A DNA stretch of 10,928 nucleotides from Larix sibirica. Its lineage: Eukaryota > Streptophyta > Pinopsida > Pinales > Pinaceae. Shown here in pieces: positions 1 to 8,517 of the stretch. The notes under the pieces were generated by a model. It searched no databases. It saw only the letters and a list, made by a program, of their open reading frames with translations, and was not told the DNA's origin. The stretch covers positions 44,382 to 55,309 of the forward strand of contig NWUY0300013568.1 in NCBI GenBank assembly GCA_004151065.3, read 5' to 3'. Position 1 is the first letter of the stretch. Every line of letters starts with the position of its first letter. The translations under genes and the position numbers were made by a program.

Positions 1-111
1 TGTGAGCCAAATGGGAGGGTCAACTTCACTTTATAACCTCCGGATGTCTTCTAGAGCCTTCCCCGGGCAATTACTAAAACTTGAAATTAAAAAAAATAAA
101 AAAATCAGACT

Positions 112-296
112 TCCGTAAAGAAAAGTCCGCGGACTGTACGGAAACGGCCGTACGGCCACGTTTCCTGTATGGAAACGTTTCCGTACAGGAAACAACGCGT
201 GTCTGTACGGAAACACGTTTTCGTACTGTCCCAGACGCGGAAACGCGTTTCCGTACGGAAACGTGGCCGGGACCGGGGGTGGGGGGCATTTCCTGC
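112..296. repeat. CpG-rich array of GTAC-centred palindromes
   Basis: This block is far richer in G+C and CpG than the rest of the window. It holds six GTAC tetramers (136, 150, 183, 205, 223, 253), most flanked by CC on the left and GG or AGG on the right. Perfect palindromes are cgtttccgtacggaaacg at 246-263 and ggccgtacggcc at 146-157. Imperfect ones lie at 159-177 (7-bp arms, 5-nt loop), 176-193 and 203-228. The arms share the motif GTTTCC/GGAAAC, so neighbouring units can also pair with one another. An A-rich run (86-108) precedes the block, and its right edge meets retrotransposon coding sequence at about 297. I do not recognise the family. A foldback-type or satellite-like insert is possible, and so is a transcription-factor site cluster; both are inferences. 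Confidence 0.75.
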
Positions 297-477
297 AACG
301 TAGACATAAACACAACGTATCATCTAGAGAGCAAGACTATTCATATAAGACATTGTTCCACGAGTGAGCAAATTGCAGACATCTCCACCAAAACACTTAC
401 AAGAGAAAAAAATTGAAAAATTCAGAATGATTTTTGGGCCTACAAACATCCCTTCAGCTTGGGGGGCGGAATGTTAG
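297..477 (+). pseudogene. Ty1/copia polyprotein, C-terminal end of RNase H (truncated, frameshifted)
   Basis: The translation contains NVDI, then YHLESKTIHIR, then HCSTSEQIADISTKTL. This is the conserved end of the Ty1/copia RNase H domain, which normally reads roughly KHIDI..YH...I....C.T.EQ.ADI.TK.L. After the A7 run at 406-412 the frame breaks: a one-base shift restores a frame reading FEKFRMIFG through WGAEC to a TAG at 475-477. That stop overlaps the LTR start, as is common in plant copia elements. Everything upstream of NVDI (the rest of RNase H, reverse transcriptase, integrase and gag) is absent, replaced by the palindrome array. The fragment therefore cannot encode a working enzyme. 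The strand and the order RNase H, polypurine tract, LTR identify it as the 3' end of an element transcribed left to right. Confidence 0.9.
459..470 (+). promoter_or_regulatory. Polypurine tract of the copia element
   Basis: The sequence ttggggggcgga lies one base upstream of the TGTTAG that begins the LTR. A purine-rich tract here is the normal primer site for plus-strand DNA synthesis in LTR retrotransposons. It is interrupted by a single C. Confidence 0.75.
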
Positions 478-1259
478 TCATATAATCCTTTGGGCCCTTG
501 GGGTTATATTATTTAATTAATAAGTTGTTGACAGTTGTTCGGCAGTTTAACTGTCACAACTATTATCTCATTTGAATTTATTTATGATTTCTCTCAGTAA
601 GATTGACAATTCTCATTGTGGAGTTATCTGTAAGGACTTTCAGTTTTTTAGATTTCTCTGTAAGAATCTTGATCATTCCATTTTCTATAGGGATAGAATA
701 GCACTGGAGTATTTTCCAGTTTTCTAGAGGGACTCCAATTATTCTGTTTATCGCACGGAATGGAGTAGTTGTTAGAAAATATATCGAAGGTTTTCTGCCT
801 TCTTTAGATCCTTCGAACTTCCACTTCGCCAGATTTGATTCTTTTCCCTCTGGCAAACTGGTTCTACTGTGGATTCTCCAAAATCTTCCCACAAAGTGAT
901 GACTTTGTTTCAACAGCCACCACTTCATTAAATACCGCTCTAATCAGTGGTCTGTCTCTACACAACAACAACAATCGAGATTGTTACCAAATTGTGACCC
1001 CGAAAGTTCTGTTTATCACACAGAACCGAATAGTAATTAGAAAATTTCTAAAAAACCTTGTACCTTCTTTAGATATTCACAACTTGCACTTCATTGGGTT
1101 TGGTGATTCGACCTCTGGAAAAGTGGTTCCACTGAATTTTCTCCAAAAACTTCCCACAAAACAACAACTTTGTTTAAACAGCCACAACTATGCTAAAAAC
1201 CACTCTGATCAGCAATTTGTCTCTGCATAGCAGCAACAATCGAGATTGTTACCAAAACA
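472..1259 (+). mobile_element. 3' LTR of a Ty1/copia retrotransposon (right end tentative)
   Basis: The left end is well supported: TGTTAGTCATATAATCC starts right after the polypurine tract, with the polyprotein stop inside it. The right end is inferred. ACCAAAACA at 1251-1259 gives TGTT...AACA termini, the usual inverted ends, and a length of about 788 bp, which is acceptable for copia. The 5' LTR is outside the window or lost, so neither the paired LTR nor the target-site duplication can be checked. Open frames inside it (minus 578-928, plus 835-1230) match no protein I know and are chance frames. The 3' half consists of a 265-bp tandem duplication, annotated separately. The similarity of those units continues a few bases past 1259, so the true end could lie somewhat further right. 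Confidence 0.7.
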
Positions 1260-1264
1260 TGACC
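742..1264 (+). repeat. Two-copy tandem duplication, 265-bp period, inside the LTR
   Basis: Unit 1 (742-999) and unit 2 (1007-1264) align without net gaps at a constant offset of 265, roughly 70% identical by eye. Anchors are ttctgtttatc (742 and 1007), ttctttagat, cctctgg, cttcccacaa and the shared end caatcgagattgttaccaa. Both copies end with a near-perfect palindrome, AACAATC-GA-GATTGTT (970-985 and 1235-1250). The divergence suggests an old duplication, probably present in the element family rather than unique to this copy. Confidence 0.85.
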
Positions 1265-1271
1265 ATGTGCT

Positions 1272-1727
1272 CTCATATTTATCTATGGTGTACTCAGCAG
1301 TTCACTCTTGATGCTCCGATTTCACACAAATTTCTCCACAGCCTTTTTGCTTTCACATCAAGGCTGGGAAGGTCACACACCACTGGCTCATGACATGCAC
1401 AACCTGTTTGTTGGATATCAATGCCTTCATATAATTCAAAGTTTGCAACTAGGAGTGTAAACTAGATGTGCCATAAATGAGACTCCTACATTTACCAATT
1501 TTGCTGAAGCAATCAACAATTTCACCATAATGAAAGTAAGAAAACTCAGAAGGAACAACATGAAAGAACGATAAAACAAAAGCAAACACATTGCCCATAT
1601 GTGAGATACACCATACAAACAATAATAATTATCTGTGAGTTGAATTTTGAACACGTTGACTCATCATGTAGTTATTTTTCACCCAGCCATTGGCAATCCT
1701 TCCACAATTGCCATCCTCGAGCCAAAG
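1272..1727. other. No recognisable gene
   Basis: This is flanking sequence right of the LTR. A minus-strand frame at about 1305-1440 is slightly richer in G+C than its surroundings and open for about 45 codons, but it lacks a start and I do not recognise it. The rest is AT-rich with frequent stops in all frames. Confidence 0.5.
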
Positions 1728-1862
1728 GACAAGAGCAATGGACAACTCTCATGGGCTACAAACTGACAAGAGCAATGGGCAACTCTCATGGGCTACAAAC
1801 TGACAAGAGCAATGGGCAACTCTCATGGGCTACAAACTGACAAGAGCAGTGGGCAACTCTCA
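1728..1862 (+). repeat. 37-bp minisatellite, about 3.6 copies
   Basis: Units start at 1728, 1765, 1802 and 1839 with an exact 37-bp period; each begins gacaagagca and the full units end ggctacaaact. Unit 1 differs from unit 2 at one base (G to A in atggacaact). Unit 4 carries an A to G change and stops after about 24 bases. The near identity indicates recent expansion or homogenisation. The period is not a multiple of three, so the array is not a coding repeat. Confidence 0.95.
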
Positions 1863-2112
1863 GGCACAACCATGCATTACTCAGTCATCATTACCCACAA
1901 GAAGCTACCTCCTAGCCTCCATGGTAGAAACTGGAGAGCACAATAGCTTTAGCATTTTCAAAAACAGTGCTGTGGTTATCAACTGGGCAGTGGCTAGCCA
2001 ATGGGCTAGACAAACATATCCTCGCCATCCTTGTTGGACAAGAGCCCTTCTTCTGCCCAACATACTCATTGAGTTTGAATGCCATTAGTGCCTTACAGTG
2101 TTAAGACTAGAC
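1863..2112. other. No recognisable gene
   Basis: The sequence continues the style of the minisatellite flanks (gccaatgggct, ggacaagagccc at about 1999-2047), so it may be a diverged extension of the same repeat neighbourhood. The + frame 1825-2088 runs through the repeat, has no known domain and is taken as chance. Confidence 0.4.
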
Positions 2113-2617
2113 AAAGACCTGCGAGTCTTGCTGAATCTAGCTGAATCCATAACCAAAGAAAACTCAACTTGAAACTGGCCCCAAACTCATCCAAAACTCA
2201 GCCAGCAAGCAAGCATGGACTCGACACATAAAAGGCCTAATTGCGATTTTTGGAGAGAGAAAAAACAGTGGGAACACATCTCTAGGGAAACACTGAAGCT
2301 GACATGTAACCCAAAAACAAGGCTCATTTCATTCTCATTTGGTCCTTTGATCTTCAGCGATTTGGGTTTTCAGTTGGACTGAAAAATGAAATGTTTTTCA
2401 GCAGGTTATTTTTAATTTTTATTCTTGCTTTGAGATCAATTGGAGATAAACTGTTGTTTTATAGATTTTCATTTAATGGATGGAAATTTCGTCAAGATCT
2501 TTTTCTGCACAAATTTTCTGTATTTCTAGTTCTTTTCTGTTTGCTGAGTCATTGAGTTTTGCCAACTCCCAAGTCAACTGAGTTTTTGCTGAGCCTGAGT
2601 CCTCACAACTTTGATGC
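2113..2617. repeat. Possible degenerate non-coding repeat with ACTC/GAGT-rich ends
   Basis: The left part (2113-2225) is rich in actca/actcg words, and the right part (2545-2617) in gagtca/gagttttgcc words, so the two ends are partly complementary. Between them lie the phrase aaaaggcctaattgcgattt (2229-2248) and T-rich sequence. Opposed, simple-motif-rich ends are typical of non-autonomous DNA elements, but I could not define clean terminal inverted repeats or a target-site duplication, so this stays tentative. Confidence 0.25.
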
Positions 2618-3370
2618 CTTGCAAAAAAGAATTACAGCAGCTTGGTCATGGCTTTCCTCAAGTCCTCTAACTCAGCTGGGAAATTCTTATACTCACAAGC
2701 ACAACTCTGTTTGCCCTCCGCCACACATACACAACAGGATGCTAGAATAACAAGTATGGCCCTTCAGCAAAATTGGATTGCACTCTCATTTGGAGGAACA
2801 GCGAAAGAATGGGCAAAACCTGTAAATGTTGATAAGTAAGAGCAATAGTATGGAGTGTGAGTGAGAGGATGAACAACAATTGGAACGGAACTGAACCTTT
2901 GCCAAATCCCCAAAGAATGGGTATGGTAGTGTTTATACTCAGAATGATAGGTCTGCTTGAAAATGAGGACATAGCTTCTCTCATGGTATCTCATAGTCAA
3001 GCAACCTATAATGGAAGTTGTTTGATTGGTGACACATGGTCCCTAGACTCTCTCTTCCCTTTGCCCAATGCCATTTGTCAAATCATCTCTCCTCTTGTTT
3101 TCATATCCATTTGTATGTTGACTTTTATATTGCTTGAGTGATAACATTATGCTCATCTCACAAAAGGTTCAACTTAGGAAAATTATGAGATGTTTACATT
3201 ACATTCACATTCATTAGTGGGGTCCTGGCTTTTGACTCTCACTAGGACTTTACATGACCACACCAGTTTGTCTCAAATGTATAATGTTTACAACATGGGA
3301 TACCGTGAACCTGACACCCTTGCAAAACTTCAAAAGATAACCTTGACTTGGCTCTTATGGAAGAAATATA
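2618..3370. other. No recognisable gene
   Basis: Several short frames on both strands (for example + 2857-3141, + 3190-3453, - 2742-2984) overlap one another. None shows a known domain, a conserved motif or plausible splice borders in a consistent frame. Confidence 0.5.
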
Positions 3371-3420
3371 TACCCATATGTAGGGACACCCATAACCAAA
3401 TAGACTCCCTAATATGGGTA
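3371..3420. repeat. Stem-loop with 15-16-bp arms
   Basis: The left arm tacccatatgtaggga (3371-3386) pairs with the right arm tccctaatatgggta (3406-3420). One unpaired G is the only flaw, and the loop is 19 nt. I see no T-run after it and no paired coding region, so a bacterial-type terminator role is not suggested. Confidence 0.7.
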
Positions 3421-3906
3421 CCGCATGATAACTCTTGTTTGCACTTGGGATAAGTTTTGAAGCTTGTTTTGTGGTTCCAAACTTCCTATTTGTCCCACTA
3501 TATTTGTAGAAATTACCAAGGTTAGCATGATATGCTTTTCATTAAATTCATACTGAGAACAAAATATATTTTAGGTTATGAACAGTAAATTTTTATATCT
3601 GAATCAGCATTAGAAATATGTACTTTTGACAATTTCTGCCCCCACCAATCGCCTCACTGAGCATTATTTCCTCAATTCCAAATAGACATGATCCTCTGCC
3701 TTATCTTTAAAAGCTTAATTTATCTTTCTTGCCAGTTTATTCTTTTCCAGTCATCTAATTTTTTTCTGTATGAACATTGAGCTACCTATAATTTATGCTT
3801 CTTTTGATTTATGATTTTCAGATCCACAAATCTGTCATCATGCTTTATAAAGGTCAAAGCACTCTTATATGTACTCAGGCGTGCTATCTCCACCACTCTC
3901 TCTTAG
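3421..3906. other. T-rich, intron-like sequence
   Basis: Strong T excess begins near 3530 on the + strand. A splice-acceptor-like gattttcag at 3823-3831 is followed by a 31-nt stretch ending just before gtcaaag. This could be a short exon, but there is no supporting similarity. Confidence 0.35.
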
Positions 3907-4270
3907 CTCCAATCTTTCTCTTTTTGGTTGAAATATCCCTTTCCCATTGTTATCCATGTTTTCTCAAATGTCTCTTTAGTGCAACTTCCATGAGTACTTG
4001 ATTTGGGATAAACCTTCCAGTCCCACATCTTCCCACCTTACTTAAGGTGGTGTCGAGCATGTACCCATTTTAACCCTAACATAACCAGTCTCTGAGATCC
4101 ATTTTTTTTCTTGGTTGAAACATTTTTCTTTCATTGTTTTCCGTCTTTTCAAATGTCTTTCTAGTGCAACTTCCTAAGTACTTGATTTGGGATAAACCTT
4201 CCAGTACTGCATCTTTCCACCTTATTTAAGTTGGTGTGTAGACTGCACCTTTTTAACACTAACGTCACGG
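3907..4270 (+). repeat. Two-copy tandem duplication, about 184-bp period
   Basis: Copy A is about 3907-4090 and copy B about 4097-4270. The best-conserved block, cttgatttgggataaacctt (3998 and 4181), has an offset of about 184; upstream ttggttgaaa has an offset of 187, so small indels separate the copies. Both contain caaatgtct, agtgcaacttc, cttccagt and a ccaccttattaagttggtg-like end. Identity is roughly 75-80% by eye. Confidence 0.85.
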
Positions 4271-4476
4271 TACATGAATATTCTTTGCAATCCTGATATT
4301 TTCCTCTCTGTGCCACCTTTCCTCCTTTTCATTTGCCTTACTGCCTTTGTACCACTGGATTCTGTATTGTCATCAAATGCAAGGTAACAACACTTGTATA
4401 AATTGTAAAAGTTTACCATTGTCAGTCAATGTCATAGATCTTCAGTGTTCACTCTAGGTTTTGGAGTTCTAAGCAG

Positions 4477-4547
4477 AAGCCACAACAATCAGTCCCTGTT
4501 ACCCTATGCTATGGATTTTTCCCTCGTTATTGTAGATGGGGAAAGAG
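4477..4547 (+). other. Candidate upstream exon (tentative)
   Basis: The stretch is preceded by ttctaagcag and followed by gtaacc, with an open frame reading SHNNQSLLPYAMDFSLV and then IVDGER. It ends one base into a codon, which is exactly the phase the 4724-4764 exon needs (G plus GT gives Gly). The intervening 176 nt start GT and end AG. A shorter version starting after ttgtag (4536-4547, 12 nt) is also possible. I recognise no protein family. The acceptor lacks a strong pyrimidine tract, which lowers confidence. Confidence 0.25.
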
Positions 4548-4723
4548 GTAACCAGAAAGGAGAAAGTTCTCTGAATGAAGTAGTTGTTTTTCTGGAAGCC
4601 CTTTTCCGCAGAGTTAGTTTGTGTCTTGATTTTATCACCAGTTCTGTTTGACTTTTAACCTTACTTTTCTAGACTGGCTTTAAATGTTATTAAAACAATG
4701 AATAATTGGATTTTGGTTGACAG

Positions 4724-4764
4724 GTGAAGATCAGCCTAAAGGAGAAGAGGCCAAGCTGGAAGAA
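4724..4764 (+). CDS. Candidate small internal exon, acidic/charged peptide
   Basis: A 41-nt segment sits between a good acceptor (ttttggttgacag, ending at 4723) and a consensus donor (gtaagt, 4765-4770). It is clearly richer in G+C than its T-rich flanks, as plant exons usually are. In the frame that begins with two bases completing a codon it reads EDQPKGEEAKLEE, a highly charged, soluble-looking peptide; a second frame is also open (VKISLKEKRPSWKK). The phase fits the candidate exon 177 nt upstream. I do not recognise the gene. The surrounding T-rich sequence on the + strand would then be introns. Splice-site matches this short occur by chance in plant DNA, so transcript evidence would decide. 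Confidence 0.4.
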
Positions 4765-6260
4765 GTAAGTAGAATGAATGTATTCCTGTAAATTTATTTT
4801 TATATTTTGAGGTACCTGATTTAGTGTCTCGTACATGTTTTAGTGTCCTTTCATATGTTTGTAACCTGTTTTCTTGAGCTATACAGTGTTGGAGTTGTGT
4901 ATGTAAACAATTTCTTGTTTACATGCGAATCTGAAGAACTGACATCTTTTCTGTTGACCAATTTTTGCAGCCCTAATTTTGTCACAATGGCATTGCTTCA
5001 ACAGCTTGATTGCTTTGAGGATTTTTGATATTCTCTTGGCCATACTTCCTCAGTCTTTTGTTTTGTGTGGATTTGTATATTACCTTCATGCAATACAGTT
5101 GTTCCTGCATTGTGAGTTTATTCTAGAATATCATCCTTCATTGGTCCTTCCAAGTACATGAGCCCAAATAAAGTATTAATAGGTACGGTAATTGTTACTC
5201 CATTTGTGTTGGGTCTTCCCTGCAAGATTTTCAGGTCCTTTTTATGTGTTTCTCTATAGCATATATCCTCGAGGAAAACTGCATCATTTTCTGGTGATGG
5301 CTATGAAGACACTCAGAACATTTTTTTTAATTTCAGTTTTGTTCTGGTTCTTTAGGTTAAGAATTGAATCTGCTTTACCAGAATCAAAGTTATGGAGAGC
5401 ACAATTAGAACATTAAAATTGTTAACTGGTCAGTAAACGCCACGAGTTGGTCAGTTTACTTTGAAGTTGTCTTTTACAAATAGTTGGGTTGGAAGGTAAC
5501 TTTTTCTTATGATTATAAATCTCAATTTCTTACTGTTGCCTTACCGAGGCTTTTCTAAATCCACTTTAACATCATTGCATAATCAATTAATGATGGAAAT
5601 AGTAGGTTGGCTAGCTACCATAAAAGTTGGGTTTTTATTATTATTATTCTGTTGCTGTGCTTGGAAATATATTTCTTTTGTTGGGATAGGATTTGTAGGT
5701 TTTGTTTAACTATCATGTTAAGTTTGCTATTTGTAGATGTAATCAGGTAACACAAACATTTGTGGGGGTGTTGCTCATGGTAATCCTATTTGTTGAGCTA
5801 GGTTCGCTGATTCCTTAGTTGGCAGTTAACATTATGGCCTGCCAAGTGAAAATGTCCTCGGTGGATAATTTTGAACTATGCCGACATGAATTATTTTACA
5901 GTATTATGCTATATCATCCTTTATATGGTCTTTTCACATTGATATGAAAATAAAAGTAAAACATTAGTTTGGTTTTGTCCAAACAACAGTTTTGTTCCTT
6001 TCAATACAAGGAATTGTCTGAAGCTCAAGTTGACGGGCTTGTGTAAATTGGCTGCATTGTATGTATAAATAAGATACTTTGAAACGCAAATCAGTGTTTT
6101 CAAAAGCTGTTTGAATTCTAGCCCCATTTTTTTCTTAAGTTGTGAAGTGAATAGGCACTTGTCCTTTTTGGTAAATCTTGTCGCTGGAAGTTAGACACAT
6201 GGGGAGTTATTATGTTTCATGGCATTTTCATAATTGGTGCTAACAGGCAGACCTAACCAA
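4765..6260. other. T-rich, intron- or UTR-like sequence; no clear gene
   Basis: The + strand is T-rich with short overlapping frames and no known domain. An acceptor-like tttttgcag ends at 4970 and is followed by CCC TAA, and an AATAAA lies at 5167-5172; these could mark a terminal exon and poly(A) signal of the candidate gene to the left. A short TTA microsatellite is at about 5635-5647. Confidence 0.4.
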
Positions 6261-6780
6261 ATCTGGAGGATGATTGCTAGAAAATGAGCAAATTAACTTG
6301 AATTTTACGGTGGTGAAAAAAAATTCAAAATGAAAGTGGATTTGAGATTGACAAAAACTTGATAACAAAACACCCTTAAATGTTGGAAACAGTATTAGAG
6401 TTAACACTATTGTTCTTGATCCACTGTCTGTAGCTTGTAGCTTTTGTATCAAAGTGGTAGTTGCCTCCTAAGTATTCACTACTATTTTTTGTTTGGTCAT
6501 ATAACAGTAAAGAAATAAGCATTTTTTGGAGGATGATTGCTAAAAAATGAACAAATTACTTTTACGGTGGTGAAAAAAATTGAAAATGAATGTGTATTTG
6601 AGATTGACAAAAACTTGATAACAAAACACCCTAAAATGTTGGCAACAGTATTAGAGTTGACATTATTGTTCTTGATCCACCGTCTGTAGCTTGTGTCTTT
6701 TGTATCAAAGTGGTAGTTGCCTCATAACTATTCACTGCTATTTTTTGTTTCGTCATTTAACAGTAAAGAAATAAGCATTT
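6261..6780 (+). repeat. Two-copy tandem duplication, about 260-bp period
   Basis: Copy 1 runs from about 6261 to 6524 and copy 2 from about 6525 to 6780. Both start with ggaggatgattgct (6265 and 6528) and end with cagtaaagaaataagcattt. The offset is 263 at the left and 256 at the right, because copy 2 lacks a few bases near aattaacttgaa. Identity is about 88-90% by eye, so this duplication is younger than the one in the LTR. No open frame is conserved across the copies. Confidence 0.95.
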
Positions 6781-6936
6781 AGATAGACTTGACAACAACC
6801 CTCAACTATGTATTCCTCTACATTTTTTAGGTTGAAAACACTTTACAATGTCATAAGTGCTGCATAGACTTGCTGCAATAACACTCGAAAGTAAATCCAG
6901 TGTACTTGTTCACCATGTTGAACAACCACTTTCTTA

Positions 6937-7130
6937 TTCTGATGAGCATCCGTTTTCTCTATTTTTTTTACGTACCTTGAATTGTCAATAGTTTGTGATA
7001 TTCCATGAAGCACATGTTTGGTTGCATAATAGTTCCGATGAACATCCATTCTGTATTCTGTATTTTACGCACCGTCAATTGTCAAAAGTTTGTGATATTC
7101 CATGAAGCACAGCTTTGTTTGCATAATGGT
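6937..7130 (+). repeat. Two-copy tandem duplication, about 97-bp period
   Basis: Copy 1 (about 6937-7033) and copy 2 (about 7034-7130) share gatgarcatcc, then agtttgtgatattccatgaa, then gcacwgstttg and gcataatrgt. Identity is about 85% by eye. The array lies 157 bases after the 260-bp duplication. Confidence 0.9.
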
Positions 7131-8517
7131 GGTTCTATGTAAAACATTTGATGATTGAAGTAACCATTCTATTGAAATGAAGATGGGGCAAATGCATGTG
7201 CTTTGGGGAGGAGACACTAGCAGATTTCATGATTAACCTAACCATAATCTTATAGGGATGATACAAAATAGCCATACGTATTCCTTCTAACACTATCCTC
7301 TAAGTTGGGGCATAATATGGACTGCCTGTGGAGCTTTTCCTTCAAATCTAGGCGATGATGTGGTTTTCTCAACTATAGAAGACTGAAAAAATATATATTG
7401 TTGGAGTGCATGTACAAGGGGGATTTCGTAACTCAACCGAGGTACCTGTTGTTGTCCTTGGTATGGTTAATGATTGTGTTTGTGCCTTACCTATAGTAAA
7501 GCTAGTTTATGAAACTAGAGTATCTTTGCAAATAAAATTTTCAATTTTCTAGTGAAATGTATTTATTCCTTTTAGTGGATTTCATCAATAGTTGTCTTCG
7601 TTATTTTTGCTAAAAAATGGATTCAAGTGGTTTGCCTACAATTGTAAAAATAATAAATTTATGTTTGATTCAAAAAGGGTCGTGAAAATGGAATGGCAAG
7701 GGATTCATAATTACGCTTAGTTGAATACGATTTTCTTTGTTAAGGGGGATCTCCACCATTGAATTGAATTGTTAGTGAGGCAATGAGCAGCTTTTGATTG
7801 ATACTTGACTTACTTTCAATCCAGGTACAAATTAATCGTGATAATAGGAAACAAATCATATCACAGTGATTGGCATTAAGATTGATTACAATGATTAGCA
7901 TAAAGACTAGTGGTGACTGAAGATTATTTGCAGATGTTGACAAAGGGCAGATTGTAGTGTATATTTATTACAATTATATACTTAGCCATTAACTAGTTGG
8001 GCCTTGGCTTTAAGTTTGAGCTTTGCACTAGGAATTCATATAAACATATTTACATTATTTACTATGGGTCATCTATTTAAGTTCAAATGGTTGGATTTTT
8101 TTCATTACAACTAATTATTTACTATTTATATATAATCTGATCCAATACATTCTAGGGATACAAATTGGGGTATTATATTTTCAATATTTGTCATCATCAC
8201 CTTTAGATGTTGTTTATGGGCAGTGAAAGAAAAAGGCACTAGAGATGCACGAGGAGGCAAGTAAAGCAAGCAAATACATTCATTGAGCTAGGTAGATTCA
8301 TTGATAGGTATAGGGGCAATTAGAGTGAAGTAAAGTATAAGTTTTGCCATAACCAACCTATTGACATATAAAGTTTCAAGGTGGAGACCATGTCTCATAG
8401 GATCTCAACAAGGAAATATTGTAAAGAGTAGTTAAGAAATAGAACTTGTTGAGGTACAATCCTTTCATTGGGGGAAATTTGGAAATTTGGGTTCAAGCAC
8501 TATCCTTAGATATATTT
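7131..8517. other. No recognisable gene
   Basis: The longest suspicious frame is + 7379-7552 (57 codons, no ATG at its left end), which includes GVHVQGGFRNSTEVP and a run of V, L and M. It is unusual in composition but matches nothing I know. Weak 25-bp near-repeats sit at 7864-7913. The remainder is AT-rich. Confidence 0.5.

Noticed and set aside
31-416. Overlapping long frames on both strands through 31-416
   Set aside because: They arise because the palindrome array lacks stops in several frames. Only the RNase H end from 297 is real coding history.
578-1230. Frames of 116 and 131 codons inside the LTR
   Set aside because: They lie in LTR sequence, overlap on opposite strands, and show no domain.
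1601-1840. Frame through the 37-bp repeat as a repeat protein
   Set aside because: The 37-bp period shifts the frame in each unit, so no peptide repeat is encoded.
1728-1862. CRISPR array
   Set aside because: The 37-bp units are directly contiguous with no unique spacers, and the context is plant nuclear DNA.
2742-3141. Overlapping frames as a membrane-protein gene
   Set aside because: Frames on both strands are of similar length, with no motif, no consistent splice structure and no start context.
3795-4001. 68-codon frame with an acceptor-like site
   Set aside because: It crosses into the 184-bp duplication, and copy B does not keep the frame open, so chance is more likely.
4600-7100. A new defence or mobile system in the T-rich region
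   Set aside because: Nothing beyond intron-like sequence and tandem duplications can be read here; no conserved protein or RNA structure supports a system.
7864-7913. 25-bp tandem pair (cagtgattggcatta / caatgattagcataa)
   Set aside because: Only about 17 of 25 positions match, which is too weak to separate from AT-rich background.
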